DNA from: Paenibacillus_E sp042676385 | GTDB taxonomy: Bacteria > Bacillota > Bacilli > Paenibacillales > NBRC-103111 | Direction: 5' to 3' | Length of the DNA: 64,000 nt | Assembly (NCBI RefSeq): GCF_042676385.1 | Contig: NZ_JBHTHA010000044.1 | Span: 62,001-126,000 of the forward strand | Shown here: positions 7,292 to 15,830 of the stretch, piece by piece | How positions within the stretch are numbered: position 1 is the stretch's first letter | Layout of the letters: each line of letters opens with the position of its first letter | Made by a program: the position numbers and the translations under genes | Notes under the pieces: model-generated | Seen by the model: only the letters and a program-made list of their open reading frames with translations | Databases searched by the model: none | What the model was told of the DNA's origin: nothing

Positions 7292-8368
7292 ATGCTGATT
7301 AAAACGAAAAATCCGCTTAGTGAAACCTTAACAAAGGAGTCAACAATAATACGCTCCAAGGCTCCCCTTCGTCTCGGTCTAGCTGGAGGAGGTACAGATG
7401 TATCGCCATACAGTGATGAGTTTGGTGGATATGTGCTCAATGCTACGATTGATATGTATGCGTATTGCACAATCGAATTTAATGATTCCGACCGAATCGT
7501 TTTCTACGCTGCCGATCGAGGAGAGTATTTTGAATCGGATTCGTATTCTCACCTAGAATTGGAAGGGCAGCTATTGCTGCACAAAGCTATATACAATCGC
7601 ATAGTCAAACAGTTCAATGGTTACATTCCATTATCTTTTAAAATGACCACTTATTCGGATGCGCCGGCAGGTTCTGGACTCGGATCATCGTCTACGATGG
7701 TGGTGGCTATACTGAAAGCCTTTGTTGAAGCGCTTGGATTGCCTCTGGGAGAATATGATATCGCTCATCTTGCTTATGAAATTGAACGGGTCGATGCTAA
7801 CTTGAGCGGTGGCAAACAAGATCAATACGCTGCAACATTCGGCGGATTCAACTTTATGGAATTCTATGGGGATGACAAAGTTATTGTAAATCCGCTAAGG
7901 GTAAAAAACTGGATCATCAATGAATTGGAGAATTCACTCTTACTTTACTATACGGGTGTTTCGCGGGAATCAGCAAAAATTATTGATGAACAAACTAAAA
8001 ATACGAAAGAAAAAAACCAAAATTCGATTAACGCTATGCATCAATTAAAGCAAGATGCGGTCGTCATGAAGGAAGCCTTGTTGAAAGGCGACATACGCCG
8101 GTTTGCCGATTGTCTGGGACATTCCTGGAAAGCGAAGAAACAGATGGCGTCATCGATTTCAAACGACAACATCGATATCATTTATGAAACCGCACTTGAA
8201 GCCGGGGCTTACTCGGGTAAAGTATCCGGTGCCGGCGGCGGAGGCTTCATGATGTTAATGGTCGACCCCACGAAAAAGCTGAATGTCATGAACAAGCTGA
8301 ATACGCTGGGCGGGCAATTCATGAACATGCATTTTGTTAAAAACGGAACAGAAGGATGGAGAGTGTAA
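7292..8368 (+). CDS. hddA: D-glycero-alpha-D-manno-heptose 7-phosphate kinase (GHMP kinase)
   Basis: 358 residues, ATG with AGGAG upstream. GHMP kinase motifs: RSKAPLRLGLAGGGTDVSPY (motif 1, ~22-41), PAGSGLGSSSTMVVA (ATP loop, ~125-140) and GKVSGAGGGGFMMLM (motif 3, ~310-325). The GGGTD form marks the heptose/fucose kinase branch. HddA phosphorylates D-glycero-alpha-D-manno-heptose 7-phosphate at C1. The call is strengthened by the three following genes, which complete the GDP-heptose route described for the S-layer glycan of Aneurinibacillus thermoaerophilus. Confidence 0.9.
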   Translation: MLIKTKNPLSETLTKESTIIRSKAPLRLGLAGGGTDVSPYSDEFGGYVLNATIDMYAYCTIEFNDSDRIVFYAADRGEYFESDSYSHLELEGQLLLHKAIYNRIVKQFNGYIPLSFKMTTYSDAPAGSGLGSSSTMVVAILKAFVEALGLPLGEYDIAHLAYEIERVDANLSGGKQDQYAATFGGFNFMEFYGDDKVIVNPLRVKNWIINELENSLLLYYTGVSRESAKIIDEQTKNTKEKNQNSINAMHQLKQDAVVMKEALLKGDIRRFADCLGHSWKAKKQMASSISNDNIDIIYETALEAGAYSGKVSGAGGGGFMMLMVDPTKKLNVMNKLNTLGGQFMNMHFVKNGTEGWRV

Positions 8369-8370
8369 AC

Positions 8371-8991
8371 ATGAAACAATTTATTCAAGATCAAGTGGCA
8401 AACTCCTATGATCTTAAGGGAGCTATTTTGGCGGATCATTCCTTGCTTCAGTTAATAGAAGAAATTTCTACAAAAGCAATTGAAGCCTACAGAAATGGCA
8501 ATAAAATTATGCTCGGCGGAAACGGCGGCAGCGCGGCAGACAGCCAGCATATAGCCGGTGAATTCGTCAGCAGATTTTATTTTGACCGCCCTGGCTTGCC
8601 GGCAATTGCTCTTAGCACAGACACTTCCATCCTTACTGCAATCGGAAACGACTACGGTTATGAGAATTTGTTCGCCAGACAAGTGCAAGCACATGGGAAA
8701 GAAGGAGATGTTTTTATCGGAATATCAACGTCCGGCAACTCTCCAAACGTTATTAAAGCTCTGGAATTATGTAAGACAATGGGGATTACAAGCGTAGGCT
8801 TCACAGGTAAAAGCGGCGGCAAAATGGCTGAATTATGTGATTATTGTATAAAAGTTCCTTCATCAGAAACACCTCGAATTCAAGAAGCACATATTCTGAT
8901 TGGTCATATTATTTGCTCTGTCGTTGAAGAAGAAATTTTTGGCGCCGGTTTTGAAGCGCTCAAGCAGGTATCTGCGGGTAGAGATGCTTAA
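8371..8991 (+). CDS. gmhA: Sedoheptulose-7-phosphate isomerase
   Basis: 206 residues from ATG 8371, two bases after the hddA stop. It is a SIS-domain protein with the GmhA signature GGNGGSAADSQHIAGEFVSR (~50-69), ISTSGNSPN (~117-125) and the C-terminal IQEAHILIGHIICSVVEEEI that carries the catalytic His/Glu. It converts sedoheptulose 7-phosphate, from the pentose phosphate pathway, to D-glycero-D-manno-heptose 7-phosphate. Being the entry step, it takes a product of transketolase. Its stop overlaps the hddC start (TAATG), so the two are coupled. Confidence 0.93.
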   Translation: MKQFIQDQVANSYDLKGAILADHSLLQLIEEISTKAIEAYRNGNKIMLGGNGGSAADSQHIAGEFVSRFYFDRPGLPAIALSTDTSILTAIGNDYGYENLFARQVQAHGKEGDVFIGISTSGNSPNVIKALELCKTMGITSVGFTGKSGGKMAELCDYCIKVPSSETPRIQEAHILIGHIICSVVEEEIFGAGFEALKQVSAGRDA

Positions 8992-9671
8992 TGGAAGCTA
9001 TCATTTTAGCCGGTGGTCAGGGAACTAGACTGAGACCCATTATTTCGGATATTCCTAAACCGATGGCTCCTATCGGAGACAAGCCCTTTCTTAACCTGGT
9101 CATGGATTATCTCTGTGAACAGGGGATTCATCGCGTCATTCTTTCGACAGGGTATAAGCATGAAGTCATTGAAGCGTATTACCGTTCTGAGTACAGGGGC
9201 ATGTCAATCACATATAGTGTAGAAGAAGAACCTTTGGGCACTGGCGGCGGGATCTTGAAAGCCAGTCAATATGTCAAATCCAATGATGTGGTTATCATTA
9301 ATGGAGATACTTTATTTCAAGCGAATCTGAAAGACATGTACGCCATTCACACTGAGTTTCAATCCGATGTAACAATGGCTTTGAAAATAATGAATAACTT
9401 TGATCGTTACGGTGCAGTAAAAACGCTTGGTCAAAGAGTGATTGGTTTCGAGGAGAAAAAATATGTTGAATCAGGGTTCATCAACGGTGGCGTATATCTT
9501 GTGAGGTTAAGCACCTTGAGGAACTTGATTCTGCCGGAGAGATTCTCTTTCGAGAAAGATTTTCTTGAACGTTACATACATGAATTGAGCATGCATGCGT
9601 ATGTATCAGATGCTAATTTCATTGATATTGGTATCCCTGAAGATTACAGGCTTGCTCAGGAGGTTCTATAG
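8991..9671 (+). CDS. hddC: D-glycero-alpha-D-manno-heptose 1-phosphate guanylyltransferase
   Basis: 226 residues. The nucleotidyltransferase signature AIILAGGQGTRLRPIISDIP with KPMAPIGDKPFL is at residues 3-35, INGDTLF supplies the metal-binding Asp, and EEEPLGTGGGI and FINGGVYL complete the fold. HddC joins GTP and heptose 1-phosphate to give GDP-D-glycero-alpha-D-manno-heptose. By sequence alone it could be another sugar-1-phosphate nucleotidyltransferase; its place between gmhA and gmhB decides it. Translation is coupled to gmhA by a one-base overlap. Confidence 0.88.
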   Translation: MEAIILAGGQGTRLRPIISDIPKPMAPIGDKPFLNLVMDYLCEQGIHRVILSTGYKHEVIEAYYRSEYRGMSITYSVEEEPLGTGGGILKASQYVKSNDVVIINGDTLFQANLKDMYAIHTEFQSDVTMALKIMNNFDRYGAVKTLGQRVIGFEEKKYVESGFINGGVYLVRLSTLRNLILPERFSFEKDFLERYIHELSMHAYVSDANFIDIGIPEDYRLAQEVL

Positions 9672-9678
9672 AACAACA

Positions 9679-10224
9679 ATGAACAATAAAGCCGCGTTTT
9701 TTGACCGAGACGGTGTCATTAATGTAGAAAAAAATTATGTGTACAAAATCGAGGATTTTGAATTTATAGAAGGAGTTACTGAGGTCTTGAGAAAATTTCA
9801 AGACCTCGGTTATCTCCTTTTTATTATTACCAACCAAGCCGGCATCGGAAGAGGTTATTATACGGAACAAGATTTTTACAAATTGACGGATTGGATGTTA
9901 AACGAACTGCAAGGGCAAGGGATCCATATTATGAAGGTCTATCACTCACCTTATCACCCGGAGCATGGTATTGGACCCTATTTGAAGGATAGCTTCTGCA
10001 GAAAGCCGAACCCCGGCATGATTATTAAAGCTCAAGAAGATTATGCTCTCGATTTATCAACTTGTTATTTGATTGGCGATAAAGAGTCCGATATTGAAGC
10101 GGGACAGAGAGCCGGCATTCGTAGGACGATCCTTTTTGATCAAGAAATGAATCCGGATAGTTGGAGTACCAATGCAACTGATCAAGTAAGTCAAATGAAA
10201 GAGATCATAAATCTAATAGGATAG
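9679..10224 (+). CDS. gmhB: D-glycero-D-manno-heptose 1,7-bisphosphate 7-phosphatase
   Basis: 181 residues from ATG 9679; AGGAGG at the 3' end of hddC is ~16 bases upstream, rather far. HAD phosphatase with AFFDRDGVINVEKNYV (motif I), ITNQAGIGRG (motif II), RKPNPGMI and GDKESDIEAG (motif IV). It removes the 7-phosphate before guanylylation. Odd point: the usual zinc site (CPHHP ... CDCRKP in E. coli GmhB) reads SPYHP ... SFCRKP here, so three of the four zinc ligands are lost while the catalytic aspartates are kept. The longer frame back to 9595 is overlap with hddC. Confidence 0.9.
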   Translation: MNNKAAFFDRDGVINVEKNYVYKIEDFEFIEGVTEVLRKFQDLGYLLFIITNQAGIGRGYYTEQDFYKLTDWMLNELQGQGIHIMKVYHSPYHPEHGIGPYLKDSFCRKPNPGMIIKAQEDYALDLSTCYLIGDKESDIEAGQRAGIRRTILFDQEMNPDSWSTNATDQVSQMKEIINLIG

Positions 10225-10236
10225 AGTAGAGGGACC

Positions 10237-11370
10237 ATGAAAATTGTTGTCGATTTAACGATAGTACGCAGTGCGAATAAGATAACGGGTATAGAACGAG
10301 TTGCTCTTGAATCCATGAAACATATGGTGACGGACAGAGAATTCATGAGTGAACACCGACTTACGTTGTTATGTTCCAAAACTGGGAAAAGCGTTGTTGA
10401 GGCGTATTTAGGGCTGGAAACAAATCAACAGGAAGTGGCGCTATATTGCAGCCCATTTAAAAACAGAATATTGACCGATCAGTTTTGGATGCCCGCTATT
10501 CTTATGAAAATTAAACCTGACTACGTGTACTATACAACATTAGGTCTTCCTTTCCTTCAATTTTACAAGTACAGTATGATCTTCCACGACGCAGTTGCCT
10601 GGGCCATTCCCGAAACGATGTCAAAAGGGATGAAATATTATTACAAGCCTCTGTTAGAACGCGCATCTCATCATAGAAAGTTGGATAAAGTCATTACAGT
10701 TTCCCAGTTCTCGAAGAACGAAATTAGCGAGTATTTGCGTGTGCCCAAAGAGAAGATTCATGTGAATTATTTAGGTATTGCAGATGTATTTGATCAAGCT
10801 GCAAATGAACAACTTACAAACGAATCCATATTGAATAAGTATGGAATAACAAAAAAATATCTCATTTCCATTGGAACACTCGAGCCGAGAAAAAATCTCA
10901 AAGGATTGGTTCAGGCCTTTAAGTTAATAAAAGAAAAGTATGGTTTTGAGGGGCAGCTAGTGTTGGTTGGCCGAAAAGGCTGGATCCAAGAACTGCACAT
11001 CCCCGCATCTTTGATGCAGGATATCATTTTAACGGGATTCGTTAGCGATTCTGAATTACCCGTATTGCTGCAAGGATCGGAAGCATTTGTGTTTCCATCC
11101 TATTATGAAGGGTTTGGTCTTCCGCTTATCGAGGCTATGTCGCTAGGGGTGCCGATCATTTCATCGAATCGAGGCTCATTGCCTGAAATTGGCGGGGAAG
11201 CTTGCTATTATTTTGACCCCTATGATGCCAACAACATGAGTCGAATTATAAATGACGTATTATGCGATACAGGCTTAAGAGAAGAAATGTCGGAGCAAGG
11301 AAGACGAAGAGCGAGCGAATTTACATGGCGGGAGCATTCGAATAGGTTGATTCGCATATTGAGTAATTGA
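10237..11370 (+). CDS. Glycosyltransferase family 4 (GT4)
   Basis: 377 residues. The N-terminal domain has DLTIVRSANKITGIERVALE, a common start for mannosyl/rhamnosyl-type GT4 enzymes. The C-terminal domain has ISIGTLEPRKNLKGLVQAF (~210-228), FVFPSYYEGFGLPLIEAM with the E-x7-E nucleotide-sugar motif (~285-302), and GVPIISSNRGSLPEI. Retaining, cytoplasmic, and likely to act on the lipid-linked repeat unit. It follows the heptose cassette by 12 bp; a heptosyl or mannosyl donor is plausible because the cluster makes GDP-heptose and GDP-mannose, but the donor is not readable from sequence. Confidence 0.92.
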   Translation: MKIVVDLTIVRSANKITGIERVALESMKHMVTDREFMSEHRLTLLCSKTGKSVVEAYLGLETNQQEVALYCSPFKNRILTDQFWMPAILMKIKPDYVYYTTLGLPFLQFYKYSMIFHDAVAWAIPETMSKGMKYYYKPLLERASHHRKLDKVITVSQFSKNEISEYLRVPKEKIHVNYLGIADVFDQAANEQLTNESILNKYGITKKYLISIGTLEPRKNLKGLVQAFKLIKEKYGFEGQLVLVGRKGWIQELHIPASLMQDIILTGFVSDSELPVLLQGSEAFVFPSYYEGFGLPLIEAMSLGVPIISSNRGSLPEIGGEACYYFDPYDANNMSRIINDVLCDTGLREEMSEQGRRRASEFTWREHSNRLIRILSN

Positions 11371-11393
11371 GGAATGAGGTGAAAATACATTAG

Positions 11394-12764
11394 ATGCAAA
11401 CATTAAGATTAAGAGGTAATACAACGACTGTAGGTATATTGATTTGTATTTGTATTTTATTGGGGCTTGCTATCGGAGCCGTTACTGCGATTCATTCTAC
11501 TTATTCATTAGTATTTCTGATTATTCCAATAATATATGTATTTACTAAAAGACCGTATTTAAGTTTTCTATTTCTTTTAGTTTTATTTCCAATACCTGGG
11601 GTATTTATAAGTCCTTCAATACATATTAGTCTACCAATTTCTCAATTGAGTTATGCATTTAATGGATTAGTTATCTTATTAACGATCTTCAGGATATGTA
11701 AGAGTCTGATCATTAATAAAAACGAAAAAAACCGGAATTCAACCATATTTAACGTGCTATTGGCTATTGTTTCAATAATGTTGCTGTATTTCACATGTTC
11801 TATTTTTTATAGCGTAGATAAACACCTCGGTATAACCTATTTATTAAGATTAATAATACCATTCTGTATGCTATTTTTGGCTTGGGATTTTTGTAAAGAA
11901 GAATCTAAGAAAAACACTCTTTTTATTGTTATCTCCTTTACCACTGCAATGCAGTCCATTTTGGGAATACTTGAATATTTTAAATTCCATGTAGTTTTAG
12001 GAACTTTTTATCATCCAGCCAATTTAACTATGTTTATGGGATTTGGAATGCTGATTACATTGTGGTTGTTTATGCAATCTAAGAAAGGGAGAGTATTTTA
12101 TTTAATACTTTTACTAATTAATTTTATCCCATTTATTTTAGCTGGTGAAAGAATATCTTGGATTTCATTCATTATTTCTGCATTAATTCTGTCAAGCTAC
12201 CGAAAGAGATATTACATATTTCTTGGTATAGTTTTTACTGCTATTTGGTTTTTCGGCCAAGAACTTCTTGCTTCTAGAATTGGAATGATTACCAGCTTCC
12301 AAGAAAGTGGTGGGTTCGATACCTCAAATTCTGTTGGTTGGAGGTTTAAGATCTGGGGGGTAATTTACAACCTAGCTTTACAAAATCCATTTTTCGGACA
12401 TGGACTAGGATCATCAAATAGTGTGGTTGGAAGTGTTTATGTTAGTAATGCATTTGCACCCCATAATGAATATTTACGTTTGTTTTTTGAGGTTGGAGTT
12501 ATAGGACTGTTGTTATTTATATTGGTTGTAGTTGTAATTATATTTGCTACTTTAAGGATTCAGAAGAACATGCGGATTTTAACAATAGCAGTAACTGCTG
12601 GGTATTTAGTGGATATGATAACAGATAATATTGTTATTTATCCAGAAGTAACCATGACATGCTTTGTAATTATTGGAGCTTGTTTATCTACACATAAACA
12701 AAATAGTGAATTAAAGAAGGGGACCCATCATGAAATTTTCATTAGTAATGCCAACCAAAAATAG
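11394..12764 (+). CDS. O-antigen ligase/Wzy-type polymerase, polytopic membrane protein
   Basis: 456 residues with about 11-12 hydrophobic segments and one large extracytoplasmic loop near residues 295-365, containing SVGWRFKIWGVIYN and APHNEYLRLFFEVGVIG. The H-N-E/x-L pattern in that loop is typical of the Wzy_C/O-antigen ligase family, which polymerises or ligates lipid-linked repeat units on the outer membrane face. It overlaps the next gene by 35 bp. The coding sequence is clearly richer in A and T (ttt, att, tta, aat codons) than the flanking EPS genes. This marks the start of an AT-rich block that continues to 14,648. Confidence 0.88.
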   Translation: MQTLRLRGNTTTVGILICICILLGLAIGAVTAIHSTYSLVFLIIPIIYVFTKRPYLSFLFLLVLFPIPGVFISPSIHISLPISQLSYAFNGLVILLTIFRICKSLIINKNEKNRNSTIFNVLLAIVSIMLLYFTCSIFYSVDKHLGITYLLRLIIPFCMLFLAWDFCKEESKKNTLFIVISFTTAMQSILGILEYFKFHVVLGTFYHPANLTMFMGFGMLITLWLFMQSKKGRVFYLILLLINFIPFILAGERISWISFIISALILSSYRKRYYIFLGIVFTAIWFFGQELLASRIGMITSFQESGGFDTSNSVGWRFKIWGVIYNLALQNPFFGHGLGSSNSVVGSVYVSNAFAPHNEYLRLFFEVGVIGLLLFILVVVVIIFATLRIQKNMRILTIAVTAGYLVDMITDNIVIYPEVTMTCFVIIGACLSTHKQNSELKKGTHHEIFISNANQK

Positions 12765-13569
12765 GACGGCCGAGGTTGAAGAATTTTTACATTCATTAGA
12801 ACAACAAACTTATCGTAAATTTGAGCTTATAGTGGTGGACCAAAATGAAGATAATCGTTTGGAACCAATTATAAAACGATACGAACAAAAATTTAATATA
12901 GTACATTTACGCTCAGAGACAGGACTTTCTTTAGCTAGAAACAAAGGGTTGTCAATAATGACTGGGGATATAGTTGCATTTCCAGATGATGATTGCAAGT
13001 ATCCCCCGATTCTCTTGGAACAAATATTAGAACTTTCTCGGAAAAATTCCGAATATGCTGGATTTACTGGGCAAACCCTTAATGATGATTTTCTTCCTAG
13101 TCATGGCAAATTTGACTCGAGTCCAGGACAATTAAATAAACTAAATGTTTGGAAAAGAGCAATATCTATTACGATTTTTCTTAAAAGAGAAGTTATTGAA
13201 AAAGTAGGTGCTTTCGATGAAACACTCGGGGTAGGAGCTAATACTCCATGGGGATCAGGGGAAGAAACTGATTTTTTGATCAGGGCACTGAATTCTGGAT
13301 ATAAGTTATTTTATGACCCTCAAATAATAGTCTTACACCCTATTGCAATTACGGAATATAACAAAGCCGCATTTCAAAGATCTTACAAGTATAACTCTGG
13401 AATGGGTAGAGTTTTGCGAAAACATAACTACCCTATATGGTATGTTATGTATTTGTTTGCAAGACCTATTGCAGGAATGGCCTTAGCAATATTGAAAGGA
13501 AATGTAAAAAAATTACCATACAATTGGAACATGTTAAGAGGCAGGATTAAGGGATGGGTGTCTATTTGA
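12730..13569 (+). CDS. Glycosyltransferase family 2 (GT2)
   Basis: 279 residues from ATG 12730 (AAGGGG upstream). The GT-A fold is clear: SLVMPTKNRTAEVEEFL at the start, LIVVDQNEDN (~36-45), GLSLARNKGL (~64-73), and the metal-binding FPDDDCKYPP (DxD-type, ~81-90). GSGEETDFLIRALNSGYKL (~175-193) supplies the acceptor-side acid. It is inverting and cytoplasmic, adding one sugar of the repeat unit; donor and acceptor are unknown. It starts inside the polymerase gene and shares its low GC content. Confidence 0.9.
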   Translation: MKFSLVMPTKNRTAEVEEFLHSLEQQTYRKFELIVVDQNEDNRLEPIIKRYEQKFNIVHLRSETGLSLARNKGLSIMTGDIVAFPDDDCKYPPILLEQILELSRKNSEYAGFTGQTLNDDFLPSHGKFDSSPGQLNKLNVWKRAISITIFLKREVIEKVGAFDETLGVGANTPWGSGEETDFLIRALNSGYKLFYDPQIIVLHPIAITEYNKAAFQRSYKYNSGMGRVLRKHNYPIWYVMYLFARPIAGMALAILKGNVKKLPYNWNMLRGRIKGWVSI

Positions 13570-13631
13570 GTTTGAATTAATTTCAAGTTAGAAAACCTAG
13601 TACTGAAAGAAGGAACTAAGTAGGAGGCTTT

Positions 13632-14648
13632 ATGAATAGGCCATTAGTTACCGTAATTGTACCCATTTATAATTGTGAGAAATATATTGAAGAATGTATT
13701 ACATCACTATCTAATCAAACAATAGCTAAGCAGCTCGAAATTATTATTATTGACGATGGTTCGGAAGATAACAGCTTTTTTGTTGCAAAGAACGCATTGC
13801 ATAAAAGTGGGATTAATGGCAAGGTGTTAACTCAATCAAATAAAGGAGTCAGTACTGCAAGAAATGTTGGAATCAATCATGCTAGTGGTTATTTCCTTAC
13901 TTTTCTGGACGCAGACGATACGATAGACCAAGATGGTATAGAACTATTATGTAATAGGGCCCTTGAGAACAAATCTGATTTTGCCTATGGTGGGTTCAGG
14001 GTTGTGGATACTAATCTTAAGGAAATCAGTGATTTTAAATTTTCTTACATAGAAGGATCTGGTATCGACATAACTTCGTCCTTATTAAAAAGAGAGACAT
14101 GGATTCGACTTGGTTCTTTTATTGTATCTTCAGACCTCATAGAAAAAAAACAAATCACTTTTATCGATGGATGCAAATATGGAGAAGATCAGGAATTTAT
14201 TGTTAAATGTCTAGTTAATACAAAAATGGTAGTTGCTGCGTCAAGATCTATTTACAATTATAGGCAACATACTTACTCTGCGATGAAACAGGCAAGCTTA
14301 TCTCAATTTGATTTTGTTGAAGCAATGAAAAGAATATATAACTATTTATTGATGAAATGTCCGAATGAGAAGCAACTACTTAAATTAATGGATGAGTCAA
14401 TAATATTAGAAGCATATTATTTCACTATTAAATTACTCGCAAGTCTCGATATTGGTTACCGAACCTTAATTAAATATATCGAGGATAAGAAATATGATGA
14501 AATATTCCAGTCTTCAAAAATGAATAGTAACAGTAGTTTATATATTAAGTTGTTCCTATGGGAGAAGAATTCATACTTAATTTATAAGCTAATAAGAGGA
14601 AATTATATAGTTAAATACGCAATAAAGAAAATGTTGAATATTAACTAA
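13632..14648 (+). CDS. Glycosyltransferase family 2 (GT2)
   Basis: 338 residues. The first ~110 carry the GT2 catalytic core: VTVIVPIYNCEKYIEECITS, EIIIIDDGSEDNS, GVSTARNVGINHASG and LTFLDADDTID with the DxD-like motif. YGEDQEFIVKCL (~180-191) is the expected acceptor-binding acid. The C-terminal ~100 residues are Lys/Tyr/Ile-rich and unassigned. It resembles EpsJ/CpsI-like enzymes that act on lipid-linked precursors. It is the last gene of the AT-rich block; the next gene starts after a 136-bp gap and has a composition closer to the rest of the cluster. Confidence 0.9.
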   Translation: MNRPLVTVIVPIYNCEKYIEECITSLSNQTIAKQLEIIIIDDGSEDNSFFVAKNALHKSGINGKVLTQSNKGVSTARNVGINHASGYFLTFLDADDTIDQDGIELLCNRALENKSDFAYGGFRVVDTNLKEISDFKFSYIEGSGIDITSSLLKRETWIRLGSFIVSSDLIEKKQITFIDGCKYGEDQEFIVKCLVNTKMVVAASRSIYNYRQHTYSAMKQASLSQFDFVEAMKRIYNYLLMKCPNEKQLLKLMDESIILEAYYFTIKLLASLDIGYRTLIKYIEDKKYDEIFQSSKMNSNSSLYIKLFLWEKNSYLIYKLIRGNYIVKYAIKKMLNIN

Positions 14649-14712
14649 CTGTTCTTTATTTATCACAATTGGTTCCTATTTGTAACTTTTCAGTTAAGTT
14701 CGTAAAAAAATC

Positions 14713-14748
14713 CCCATGAAATTGTGTATTGTAACTAGTTTTCATGGG
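14713..14748. repeat. Inverted repeat in the gap after the GT2 gene
   Basis: CCCATGAAA at 14713-14721 and TTTCATGGG at 14740-14748 form a 9-bp stem. On the minus strand the hairpin is followed by seven T, as in an intrinsic terminator, but no minus-strand gene ends here. On the plus strand no T-run follows. It may mark a junction of exchanged DNA at the edge of the AT-rich block. Confidence 0.4.
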
Positions 14749-14784
14749 CCATACGAATAAATTTAGAAATAAGAGGTGTTTGCA

Positions 14785-15735
14785 ATGAGGGTTTTAATAA
14801 CTGGTGGACTAGGTTTTATTGGATCCCATGTCGCAGAGCGTTTCCACAAAGAAGGTCATCAAATTTTCATCATAGATAATCTATCATCTGGAAATTCGGA
14901 TAACCTCGATATTCCCCATAAATTGTATTCGCTGAATGTAGAAAGTTCGAAATGTGTTGAGGTCTTTAGTAGTCATAAATTCGATGTCGTTATTCATCTT
15001 GCTGCACAGATCAACGTAGCCACATCTATGGAAAATCCCTATCTTGATGCCAAATCAAATATTCTCGGTTTAAATAATATGCTAAGTTTATCAGCCAAAT
15101 ATGGGGTGAAAAAGTTTATATTTGCATCATCAGCCGCTGTTTATGGGATGAATGAAAGTATACCTCTTCAAGAAGAGGCGATTTGTAATCCTCTCTCACC
15201 TTATGGTATGAACAAATGGCTTGGAGAATATTATTGCAAAAAATTTTTTGAGTTATATGGTTTGGATACGCTGTGTTTCCGCTTTTCAAACGTATATGGT
15301 CCTCGGCAAGGGAGGACTGGCGAAGGGGGCGTTATTTCAATTTATCTGGAACGTATGTTTAATAATCAGGACCTCATTATTTATGGTGATGGTCATCAAA
15401 CCCGCGATTTTATTTACGTTGAAGATGTCGCTGATGCTATATATCGAGGTGTTAAGGCCGAATATAAGAACGTTCTAAACTTGTCTACCAATACAGAGAA
15501 AAGTGTAAACGAGCTCCTTGAAATATTTAAAGAGCTTCACCCTATTAAAGGTGTCGTTCATCGTGATGTGCGTATCGGTGATATTTATCGTTCCAGCTTG
15601 GATAATACAAAGATCAAGCGTGAGCTTGATTGGGTGCCCATGTATAGCCTCAAAGAAGGCTTGACCAAAACATATAATTGGTTCGCTGCACTGAAACAAA
15701 ACCCAATGAAAATATCTAAAGAAAGTGCTATATGA
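14785..15735 (+). CDS. NAD-dependent nucleotide-sugar epimerase/dehydratase (UDP-glucose 4-epimerase-like)
   Basis: 316 residues from ATG 14785 with AGAGGTG seven bases upstream. It is an extended SDR: Rossmann motif VLITGGLGFIGSHVAERF (~3-20), D-N-L-S-S-G, IHLAAQINVATSMENP, the SSAAVYGM segment and YGMNKWLGEYY, with the catalytic Y-x-x-x-K. FSNVYGPRQ and the FIYVEDVADAI block match UDP-glucose/UDP-GlcNAc 4-epimerases. It probably interconverts UDP-glucose, from GalU, with UDP-galactose, or the N-acetyl forms. The exact substrate cannot be read. Confidence 0.88.
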   Translation: MRVLITGGLGFIGSHVAERFHKEGHQIFIIDNLSSGNSDNLDIPHKLYSLNVESSKCVEVFSSHKFDVVIHLAAQINVATSMENPYLDAKSNILGLNNMLSLSAKYGVKKFIFASSAAVYGMNESIPLQEEAICNPLSPYGMNKWLGEYYCKKFFELYGLDTLCFRFSNVYGPRQGRTGEGGVISIYLERMFNNQDLIIYGDGHQTRDFIYVEDVADAIYRGVKAEYKNVLNLSTNTEKSVNELLEIFKELHPIKGVVHRDVRIGDIYRSSLDNTKIKRELDWVPMYSLKEGLTKTYNWFAALKQNPMKISKESAI

Positions 15736-15830
15736 TTATTGAAATCATTTGTTAACCGCTTATTTAACGTTGCAATCAATATATACAAGTGAAGAGCTAT
15801 TAAATAAAATAAAAATAGGGAGCAATGATT

